DNA from: Xanthomonas bonasiae
GTDB lineage: Bacteria; Pseudomonadota; Gammaproteobacteria; Xanthomonadales; Xanthomonadaceae
Direction: 5' to 3'
Assembly (NCBI RefSeq): GCF_017163705.1
Contig: NZ_JAFIWB010000005.1
Span: 124,001 to 188,000, forward strand
DNA length: 64,000 nucleotides
Below the pieces are notes generated by a model that saw nothing but the letters and a program-made list of their open reading frames with translations, was not told the origin of the DNA and did not search any database. Shown here piece after piece: positions 57,342 through 64,000 of the stretch (position 1 is its first letter; every line of letters starts with the position of its first letter). Made by a program: the position numbers and the translations under genes.

Positions 57342-59471
57342 ATGAACGATGACGCCACAGCGGCCGCGGCCCGCGCAGCCGACACCCCCCAGCGCCAGCT
57401 GACCGAGCCGATGAAGCTGGCGATCCGCGACGCCTACACCAAGCTGCAGGCCAACACGCCCGGCTTCATGGTGCGCCGCGCGCAGAGCCAGATGATCGGG
57501 GTGGTGTCGCGCGCGCTGGGCACCTCCGGCGGCGTCGGCGTGGCCGAGGCGCCGACCGGCGTCGGCAAGAGCCTGGGCTACCTCACCGCCGGGGTGCCGA
57601 TCGCGCTGGCCAGCAAGAAGAAGCTGGTGATCAGCACCGGCACCGTGGCATTGCAGTCGCAATTGGTGGAGCGCGACATTCCCGCCTTCCTCAAGGCCAC
57701 CGGCATCGAGGCGACGGTGGCGCTGGCCAAGGGCCGCACCCGCTACCTGTGCGCGCGCAACGTCGCCGAGCTGCATGGCGACGCCGCGCAGAACAGCATG
57801 TTCGAGGACGAGGCGCCGCTGTACGACCGCCCGCTGAGCCCGGCCGAGGCCGAGCAGGCGCGCGCGCTGGCCAAGGCCTACGCCGACAAGACCTGGAACG
57901 GCGACCTGGACACCGCGCCGGAACCGATCCCGGCGTCGCTGCGCGCGCGGATCACCACCAACGCCGCCGGCTGTGCCGGGCGCCGCTGCTCGTTCGCGGT
58001 GCAGTGCCCGGTGCTGAAGGCGCGCAGCGACGTGCGCGATGCGCAGATCGTGGTCACCAACCATGCGCTGCTGCTGTCGGCGCTGGCGTTGGGCGACAGC
58101 GACAACGGCCAGCCGCTGATCGCGCCGCCGGCGGACATGCTGCTGGTGCTCGACGAAGGCCACCACATCGCCGGCGTGGCCATCGACCAGGGCGCGGCCA
58201 ACCTGGCGCTGGACGACATGGCGCGGCGCACCGGCCGCCTGCAGGCGCTGGTCGGCGCCGCCTATCGGCTGGCCGACAAGGACACCATCGGCAACCAGTT
58301 GCCGAACGAAGCGATCGAACTGGCGACCCAGGTCAGCAAGGGGCTGAAGAGCTTCCGCGCCGAGATCGAACGCGCCTGGGTGCCGGACCCGGGCCAGGAA
58401 GAACCGATGTGGCGCGCGCCCAACGGGCGCCTGCCCGAGGACTGGAAACCCTTCATCGATGCGCAGGCGCAGGACACCGCCGCGCTGCTCAACTGGGTGC
58501 AGGCCGCGCATCAGCTGGTGGCCAAGTCCAAGCAGGAGGACGCGGCCAAGGAGCGCCTGCAGCGCAGCCTGGGCATGGCCCTGGAGATGGTCGAGCAGCA
58601 ATACGCGCTATGGCTGGGCTGGCGCCGCGAGGACCAGGACGGGCAGGCGCCGATGGCGCGCTGGATCACCCTGTCGCGCGATGCCGACCTGGTCTGCCAT
58701 TGCTCGCCGGTGTCGGCCGCGCAGGTGCTGCGCGCGCTGTTGTGGAGCGAAGTGGACTCGGCGGTGCTGACCTCGGCCACGTTGACCGGCGGCGGCGATT
58801 TCCAGGCGCTGGCGATCGACAACGGCCTGCCCGCGCATGCGGAAATGGTGTCGCTGTCCTCGCCGTTCGACCTGCCCAACCAGGCCGAGCTGATCGTGCC
58901 GAAATTCCCGGTGGCGCCGGACGACCGCGAAGGCCATCCGCGCGAGGTCGCGCGCTACCTGGTCAAGGAGCTGGACTGGGGCAAGGGCTCGATCGTGCTG
59001 TTCACCTCGCGCTGGAAGATGCTCAAGGTCGCCGACCTGTTGCCGATCGCGCAGCGCAACCGCGTGCTGGTGCAGGGCGATGGCTCCAAGTCGCAGATGA
59101 TCGGCGAGCACATGCGCCGCATCGGCGCCGGCGAAGGCTCGGTGCTGTTCGGCCTGAATTCCTTCGGCGAAGGCCTGGACCTGCCGGGCGAGGCCTGCAC
59201 CACCGTGGTCATCACCCAGGTGCCGTTCGCGGTGCCGACCGACCCGCAGACCGCCACGCTCGGCGAATGGTTCGAAAGCCGCGGCCTCAACGCCTTCAAC
59301 CTGATCGCGGTGCCGCATGCGCTGCGTACGCTGACCCAGTTCGCCGGCCGCCTGATCCGCAGTTCCAGCGACCACGGCCGGGTCATCATTCTCGATTCGC
59401 GCCTGCTGACCAAGCGCTACGGCAAGCGCATCATCGATGCGCTGCCGCCGTTCAAGCGGGTGATCGGGTAG
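57342..59471 (+). CDS. dinG: ATP-dependent DNA helicase DinG
   Basis: 709 residues. Superfamily 2 iron-sulfur helicase (XPD/DinG type), unwinding DNA/RNA hybrids and branched DNA. Walker A VAEAPTGVGKSLGYL, VISTGTVALQSQLVERD, the iron-sulfur cysteines in TRYLCARN, AGCAGRRCSFAVQCP (four in all), VTNHALLL, DEAH-type LVLDEGHHIAG, VLTSATLT, FTSRWKMLKVAD and the QFAGRLIRSSSDHGRVIILDSRL motif VI. N-terminus MNDDATAAAA is variable in the family. Confidence 0.96.
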   Translation: MNDDATAAAARAADTPQRQLTEPMKLAIRDAYTKLQANTPGFMVRRAQSQMIGVVSRALGTSGGVGVAEAPTGVGKSLGYLTAGVPIALASKKKLVISTGTVALQSQLVERDIPAFLKATGIEATVALAKGRTRYLCARNVAELHGDAAQNSMFEDEAPLYDRPLSPAEAEQARALAKAYADKTWNGDLDTAPEPIPASLRARITTNAAGCAGRRCSFAVQCPVLKARSDVRDAQIVVTNHALLLSALALGDSDNGQPLIAPPADMLLVLDEGHHIAGVAIDQGAANLALDDMARRTGRLQALVGAAYRLADKDTIGNQLPNEAIELATQVSKGLKSFRAEIERAWVPDPGQEEPMWRAPNGRLPEDWKPFIDAQAQDTAALLNWVQAAHQLVAKSKQEDAAKERLQRSLGMALEMVEQQYALWLGWRREDQDGQAPMARWITLSRDADLVCHCSPVSAAQVLRALLWSEVDSAVLTSATLTGGGDFQALAIDNGLPAHAEMVSLSSPFDLPNQAELIVPKFPVAPDDREGHPREVARYLVKELDWGKGSIVLFTSRWKMLKVADLLPIAQRNRVLVQGDGSKSQMIGEHMRRIGAGEGSVLFGLNSFGEGLDLPGEACTTVVITQVPFAVPTDPQTATLGEWFESRGLNAFNLIAVPHALRTLTQFAGRLIRSSSDHGRVIILDSRLLTKRYGKRIIDALPPFKRVIG

Positions 59472-59489
59472 CGATCGCGAAGGCCGGCG

Positions 59490-60755
59490 CTATGGCGTCT
59501 GCTGCAGGCTGTACAGCAAGGTGCCGTAGCCGAGCTGGTCGTAGCCGCCGCTGTTGGGGCCGTAGTCGCCGCCGCCGCCCTCGGCGCGGACCTTGGCGGC
59601 GAATCTGGTCAGGTACGGTGCCTTGAGGCCTTTCAGCACCACGTAGTGGTTGTACAGCAGCTCCCATTCCGGGCGCAGCGTGCCGCGCCCGTTCGGCGAG
59701 AGCGTCGTCTGCGTGACATCGCTGTTGCTGTAGGGGGTGTACGGCAGCGCCAGGGTGTCGTCGCAGCGGTCGCCATCGGTGTCGCAGACGTTGTAGGCGG
59801 CCACGTATTCGGCGCCCTTGAGCACGCGGTTGTCGTCGTAGCCGAACAGGTCATCGCCCTGGCTCCAGGCCATCTGGCACAGCGAACCGAGCAGCGCGAT
59901 CACCAGCGTGGCATGGCCCTGGTCGCGTCCGCTCTCCTGCACCTGGCCCATGCCCTGCGCCGGATACAGCTTCCAGATCGCCTTGGCCAGGCTGCCATTG
60001 CCGGCGCCGTGCTTGAAGTAGTCGATCGCCTCGTCGTACAGGTCCGCGCGGTCGGTGAGCACGCCGATGGCGAGGATCGCATTGAGCTGCGCCAGATCCC
60101 AGTTCGCCCAGTAGTGGTCGATCTGCGCGTTGTTGTGGCGGACCAGGAAGTCGTGATTGATCGGATAGAACACGTCCAGCATCATCTGCTTGAAGCGATT
60201 GAAGTCATCCCCGTTCCAGCCGGTGTAGTCGCGCATCAGTTCGCCGGCATTGGCGAATTCGTAGCCGTAGATGCCGGCGGCCAGCGCCGCGTCGCTGGTG
60301 CCGCGGATCGCGGTGAGCTTGCCCGACCAGGCATTCATGATCTCTATCGCCTTGTCGGCATAGCGGCTGTCGCCGCCGAGCTTCCAGCGCAGCGCCAATG
60401 CATAGGCGGCCGCGGCATCCCGGTACAGCAGTGTGTAGTTCTCCGGATGCTGGCCGTCGTAGCCGCGGTAGACGATCTCCACAGGGCGCGGCTTCCAGTC
60501 CAGCGAGGCATGCGGGTTGGCGATCAGGCGTTCCCATCCTGCTTGCCAGGGGGCGGCGGAGAGGGTGAGTTTTTCCCGGATACGGGCCAGATCCTGTGCG
60601 CTGTGCAGCAAGCCGGGATGTGCGAAGGTCCGGGTCGCTGCATCGGCCTCGGCGACGAGGGCGGCCATGCACAGCAGCAACAGCGCGATCCAGCGCAGCG
60701 CGCCGCGCGCGCGCGAACGGCGCTCTTCTACACGCACAGTCGTGTGGTCATGCAT
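59490..60755 (-). CDS. Alginate-lyase-family (PF05426-type) secreted enzyme
   Basis: 421 residues with signal peptide (LRWIALLLLCMAALVAEADA). Helical alpha/alpha toroid with ARIREKLTLSAAPWQAGWERLIA, YALALRWKLGGDSRYADKAIEIMNAWSGKL, NNAQIDHYWANWDLAQLNAILAIGVLTDRADLYDEAIDY and the ESGRDQGHATLVIALL segment (catalytic-region His/Tyr). The substrate might be alginate or another uronate polysaccharide; no polysaccharide operon surrounds it. AGGAGAG precedes ATG 60755. Confidence 0.85.
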   Translation of the reverse strand: MHDHTTVRVEERRSRARGALRWIALLLLCMAALVAEADAATRTFAHPGLLHSAQDLARIREKLTLSAAPWQAGWERLIANPHASLDWKPRPVEIVYRGYDGQHPENYTLLYRDAAAAYALALRWKLGGDSRYADKAIEIMNAWSGKLTAIRGTSDAALAAGIYGYEFANAGELMRDYTGWNGDDFNRFKQMMLDVFYPINHDFLVRHNNAQIDHYWANWDLAQLNAILAIGVLTDRADLYDEAIDYFKHGAGNGSLAKAIWKLYPAQGMGQVQESGRDQGHATLVIALLGSLCQMAWSQGDDLFGYDDNRVLKGAEYVAAYNVCDTDGDRCDDTLALPYTPYSNSDVTQTTLSPNGRGTLRPEWELLYNHYVVLKGLKAPYLTRFAAKVRAEGGGGDYGPNSGGYDQLGYGTLLYSLQQTP

Positions 60756-60947
60756 CGGAATCTCTCCTGGGTTGGCGGCGGCGCGCAATGCGGCTGCGCT
60801 CGGCGCGCGCGGCACGGCAGGTTCGCCGGCATCGTCTACATTTTGATGTCGGTTTTCCGTTGCTGCGCTGCGCGTGCGATGTGTGTCGTCGAACTTGCAA
60901 TGCATCGCCCACGCTATCGGAGACCGCAATCACATCGCCGGCGCTGT

Positions 60948-60984
60948 ATCTGCCGCGCCTATCGCTTCCATAGCAACTAACGAA
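60948..60984 (+). promoter_or_regulatory. OxyR-like site upstream of katB
   Basis: ATCT-N7-CTAT-N7-ATAG-N7-CGAA against the OxyR pattern ATAG-N7-CTAT-N7-ATAG-N7-CTAT: the two central tetrads are exact and spacing is exact; the outer two are degraded. Located ~55-90 bp before the katB start, a sensible activator position. Confidence 0.45.
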
Positions 60985-61040
60985 TTCTCCGCGCACGACG
61001 CTACCGCCATCATTCAGCTCCCTCAACACGAGCTGACGCC

Positions 61041-62564
61041 ATGCGCCCTGGAACACTGTTGGTGCTCGCCCTGCTGTCGCAGACCCTGATCGTCCCCGCC
61101 GGGTTCGCGCAGTCCACGCTCACGCGCGACAACGGCGCGCCGGTCGGCGACAACCAGAACTCGCAGACCGCCGGCGCCACCGGCCCGACCCTGCTGCAGG
61201 ACGTGCAGCTGATCCAGAAGCTGCAGCGTTTCGACCGCGAGCGCATCCCCGAGCGCGTGGTGCATGCGCGCGGCACCGGCGTGCATGGCGAGTTCACCGC
61301 CAGCGCCGACATCTCCGACCTGACCAAGGCCAAGGTGTTCGCTGCCGGCGCGAAGACCCCGGTGTTCGTGCGCTTCTCCTCGGTGGTGCACGGCAACCAC
61401 TCGCCGGAGACGCTGCGCGACCCGCACGGCTTCGCCACCAAGTTCTATACCAGCGAAGGCAACTGGGACCTGGTCGGCAACAACTTCCCGACCTTCTTCA
61501 TCCGCGATGCGATCAAGTTCCCGGACATGGTGCATGCGTTCAAGCCGGATCCGCGCACGAACCTGGACGACGATTCGCGCCGCTTCGATTTCTTCTCGCA
61601 CGTGCCCGAAGCCACGCGCACGCTGACCCTGCTGTACTCCAACGAAGGCACGCCGGCCGGCTACCGCTTCATGGACGGCAACGGCGTGCATGCCTATAAG
61701 CTGGTCAACGCGCAGGGCGAGGTGCACTACGTCAAGTTCCATTGGAAGTCGCTGCAGGGCCTGAAGAACCTGGATCCGAAGCAGGTGGCGCAGGTGCAGG
61801 GCAAGGACTACAGCCACCTGACCAACGACCTGGTCGGCGCGATCAAGCAGGGCGACTATCCGAAGTGGGACCTGTACATCCAGGTACTGAAGCCGGAAGA
61901 CCTGGCCAAGTTCGACTTCGATCCGCTGGACGCGACCAAGATCTGGCCCGACGTCCCCGAGCGCAAGATCGGGCAGATGGTGCTGAACAGGAACGTGGAC
62001 AACTTCTTCCAGGAGACCGAGCAGGTGGCGATGGCGCCGGCCAACCTGGTGCCGGGCATCGAACCGTCGGAAGACCGCCTGCTGCAGGGCCGCATCTTCT
62101 CCTATGCCGACACCCAGCTGTACCGCGTCGGCACCAACGGCCTGAGCCTGCCGGTGAACCGGCCATTGGTGGCGGTCAACAACGGCAATCAGGACGGCGC
62201 GATGAACGCCGGCGCCACCGCCAGCGGCGTCAACTACGAACCGAGCCGGCTCAGCCCGCGTCCGCAGGATCCGAACGCGCGTTACAGCCAGCTGCCGCTG
62301 TCGGGCACCACCCAGCAGGCGAAGATCGTCCGCGAGCAGAACTTCAAGCAGGCCGGCGATCTGTTCCGCAGCTACAGCAAGAAAGAGCAGCAGGACCTGA
62401 TCCAGAGCTTCGGCGAATCGCTGGCCGGCACCGACGACGCCAGCAAGCACATCATGCTGTCGTTCCTGTACAAGGCCGATCCGGCCTACGGCAGCGGTGT
62501 CGCCCGCGTCGCCAAGGGCGATCTGGCGCGGGTCAAGCAGCTGGCCGCGCAGTTGCAGGATTGA
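61041..62564 (+). CDS. katB: Periplasmic catalase KatB (clade 1)
   Basis: 507 residues, converting hydrogen peroxide to water and oxygen. Signal peptide MRPGTLLVLALLSQTLIVPAGFA; heme active site RVVHARGTG with distal His75, GNNFPTFFIRD with Asn148, and the proximal-Tyr motif GRIFSYADTQLYRVG. Its length and exported nature match P. aeruginosa KatB rather than KatA. An ankyrin-repeat protein gene (ankB-like) follows 73 bp downstream, the same katB-ankB order known in Pseudomonas, where AnkB supports KatB activity. OxyR-like site upstream. Confidence 0.95.
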   Translation: MRPGTLLVLALLSQTLIVPAGFAQSTLTRDNGAPVGDNQNSQTAGATGPTLLQDVQLIQKLQRFDRERIPERVVHARGTGVHGEFTASADISDLTKAKVFAAGAKTPVFVRFSSVVHGNHSPETLRDPHGFATKFYTSEGNWDLVGNNFPTFFIRDAIKFPDMVHAFKPDPRTNLDDDSRRFDFFSHVPEATRTLTLLYSNEGTPAGYRFMDGNGVHAYKLVNAQGEVHYVKFHWKSLQGLKNLDPKQVAQVQGKDYSHLTNDLVGAIKQGDYPKWDLYIQVLKPEDLAKFDFDPLDATKIWPDVPERKIGQMVLNRNVDNFFQETEQVAMAPANLVPGIEPSEDRLLQGRIFSYADTQLYRVGTNGLSLPVNRPLVAVNNGNQDGAMNAGATASGVNYEPSRLSPRPQDPNARYSQLPLSGTTQQAKIVREQNFKQAGDLFRSYSKKEQQDLIQSFGESLAGTDDASKHIMLSFLYKADPAYGSGVARVAKGDLARVKQLAAQLQD

Positions 62565-62637
62565 TCGTTCGCAGCGCAGCGCGGCGGCGCCTCCCCCAGG
62601 CCGCGCTGCGCTGCGCCCTCTTTGTCGGAGACCGAGC

Positions 62638-63183
62638 ATGCGTCGCTTCCTTCTTCTCGTCCTGAGCCTGGTCGCCGTCTCGGCGACTGCCGCGCCCGCA
62701 CCCGCCGACCCGGCCAAGGTCCAGGCGCAACTGCGCGACTACTTCTTCGATGCCGCGCGCGAAGGCCGCCAGGACATGCTGGCCGAGTTCATCCGGGCGC
62801 ACTACGACCTCAACACCCGCGACGACAAGGGCTATACCGCGCTGATCCTGGCCGCCTACCACGGCCAGCAGCCGGCGGTGGAGCAATTGCTGCAGGCCGG
62901 CGCCGATCCGTGCGCGCAGGACAGGCGCGGCAACACCGCGCTGATGGGCGCGATCTTCAAGGGCGAGCTGGCGATCGCCAAGCGGCTGATGCAGGCCGAT
63001 TGCGCGCCCGACCAGCGCAACAACGCCGGGCAGACCGCAGCGATGTACGCGGCCCTGTTCCAGCGCACCGAGGTGCTGAAGGACCTCGCTGCCAAGGGCG
63101 CGGATCTGCAGGCGAAGGACGCGCAGGGCAACGACGTGGCCAAGCTGCAGCGCGGCGAGTTCGCGCAGGCGCCGCTGCGCTGA
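62638..63183 (+). CDS. ankB: Periplasmic ankyrin-repeat protein (AnkB-like)
   Basis: 181 residues. Signal peptide MRRFLLLVLSLVAVSATA, then four ankyrin repeats beginning AREGRQDMLAEFIRAHYDLNTRDDKGYTALILAAYHGQQPAVEQLLQAGADPCAQDRRGNTALMGAIFKGELAIAKRLM... and a partial fifth. GGAGACCGAGC precedes the ATG. AnkB of Pseudomonas, encoded downstream of katB, is required for full KatB activity; the same function is inferred here from synteny. Confidence 0.9.
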   Translation: MRRFLLLVLSLVAVSATAAPAPADPAKVQAQLRDYFFDAAREGRQDMLAEFIRAHYDLNTRDDKGYTALILAAYHGQQPAVEQLLQAGADPCAQDRRGNTALMGAIFKGELAIAKRLMQADCAPDQRNNAGQTAAMYAALFQRTEVLKDLAAKGADLQAKDAQGNDVAKLQRGEFAQAPLR

Positions 63184-63263
63184 ACCGCATGCGGACACCA
63201 GCGGTGCGCGCGGGCATGGCCGCGCTCCGCGCGCTCAGCCGACCGTGCCGCCATGCGGCTCGT

Positions 63264-64000
63264 TCAATGTGGCGGCCACAGCGCAGCGAAGATGCACGCG
63301 TTCATCGCCAGGTTGAAGCTGGCATGCGCGGCCATCGCAGGGAACAACGAACCGCTGCGGTGCCGCAGCGATGCGAACAGCAGCGCCGTGCAGAACATCA
63401 GGCCGACCCACAGCGCAGCGGACAGCGGCAGCAGGCGGATACCGGCCGCGGTCGCCAGCAGTCCGTGATGGCAAAGATGCACCAGGCCGAACCACAGCGC
63501 TTCGATGCAGGTGCTCGCGCGTAGCGAAAACCGCTCTTCCAGCGCGCGTTGCAGCAGGCCGCGGAAAAAGATCTCCTCGCCGATCGGGCTGAACAGCAGC
63601 GCGGGCACGGTGGCCACCAGAAACAGCTGCAGCGTGCTGAAACCCTGGTGGGGAATCGTGTCGCGGTAATTGCGCGCGACGCTGACGAACCAGTTGTCCT
63701 CGCCGCTGCCGAAGGCGATGGCGACGAGTGCGAAGCATGCAAGGGCCGCCAGCGCCCCCAACGCGAGCGACGGCGCGAACCAGGCGAGCCGTATCGGCCG
63801 CACCAATCCGATCTGCTGGCGCCCCGGACGGGACAGCAGCAGCCACGGACTCGCTGCCATGCACACGAAGCCGAGCGGCAGCAACCAGCGCCAGTGCGCC
63901 GGCGCCAGCGTGCCTGCCGCACGCATGGCGGCGAAGACCAGCGCCAATGCCACGGCAACAGGCAACCCGCGCGCGCTGCTGAACTTCCACGACAGACGCG
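63264..64000 (-). CDS. CPBP-family intramembrane metalloprotease (5' end outside window)
   Basis: C-terminal part of a CAAX-processing/bacteriocin-protection (CPBP, Abi) protein with ~8 membrane segments. Motif 1 SPIGEEIFFRGLLQRAL (EExxxR), motif 2 ALWFGLVHLCHHG (FxxxH) and the final HASFNLAMN (HxxxN) are the glutamyl-protease signature. The frame is open to the window edge (...RLSWKFSSARGLPVAV), so the natural N-terminus is beyond 64000; a TTG at 63965 is unlikely to be the start. Family functions range from prenyl-protein processing to self-immunity. Confidence 0.9.
   Translation of the reverse strand, partial: RLSWKFSSARGLPVAVALALVFAAMRAAGTLAPAHWRWLLPLGFVCMAASPWLLLSRPGRQQIGLVRPIRLAWFAPSLALGALAALACFALVAIAFGSGEDNWFVSVARNYRDTIPHQGFSTLQLFLVATVPALLFSPIGEEIFFRGLLQRALEERFSLRASTCIEALWFGLVHLCHHGLLATAAGIRLLPLSAALWVGLMFCTALLFASLRHRSGSLFPAMAAHASFNLAMNACIFAALWPPH

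Overview
The window is high-GC chromosomal DNA that reads as a member of the Xanthomonadaceae, most likely Xanthomonas or a close relative. The support is the gene set (DUF2884, DUF3182 plus hydrolase, slipin-RtcB, a 743-residue DPP IV, katB-ankB, rluE, a dispersed GGAGCGGCTTCAGCCGC repeat and a GGGATTGGGGA repeat), strong G/C third-position bias and Sec or lipoprotein signals of gammaproteobacterial type. I see no phage, transposase, plasmid origin or CRISPR array. Most of it is ordinary core and accessory chromosome made of short operons.

Layout. 1-8.2 kb: DUF2884 protein, cupin, SulP anion transporter, small unknown genes, the DUF3182/hydrolase pair and dkgB. 8.5-11.4 kb: a LysR remnant, a MarR-GNAT fusion, and an Rrf2 regulator translationally coupled to a thioredoxin-reductase-like flavoprotein. 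11.4-14.4 kb: a minus-strand RNA-repair locus with two abutting tRNA-like sequences, a slipin and the RtcB RNA ligase. 14.4-20.6 kb: small secreted protein, PcaD-like hydrolase, an aldo/keto reductase-CurA-like operon, secreted methyltransferase, rluE. 20.6-25.4 kb: hrpB helicase carrying an in-frame intergenic repeat, and tatD. 25.4-37.5 kb: panE, two ABC-2 exporters, a flavoprotein reductase, an AraC/SDR divergent pair, an XRE-membrane-protein operon with twin palindromic operators, a TAP-like lipoprotein hydrolase. 37.5-48 kb: TonB-like lipoprotein, YqhA-like protein, GST, DPP IV, Coa1-like protein, DUF885 hydrolase, a cysteine-rich orphan, a lipoprotein, hemB. 48-57.3 kb: LysR/epimerase divergent pair, secreted endonuclease, a Fur-box-associated PepSY-flavodoxin reductase, aroE. 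57.3-64 kb: dinG, an alginate-lyase-family enzyme, katB-ankB with an OxyR-like site, and a CPBP protease that runs off the window.

How the parts work together. The most system-like locus is 11.4-14.4 kb. RtcB joins broken RNA ends, slipins are membrane scaffold proteins, and the two tRNA-like sequences keep the tRNA elbow (D and T arms) while their anticodon or acceptor arms are degenerate. This looks like an RNA-repair operon with its own tRNA-mimic RNA. Redox and stress functions recur elsewhere (Rrf2-flavoprotein, katB-ankB, ferric-reductase-like fusion, GST, dkgB). Several regulators have their operator overlapping their own start codon and no Shine-Dalgarno, suggesting leaderless, autoregulated transcripts.

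Limits: all family names come from reading motifs and general resemblance. No alignment, structure prediction or database search was run, and start sites are chosen from Shine-Dalgarno spacing and signal-peptide logic.
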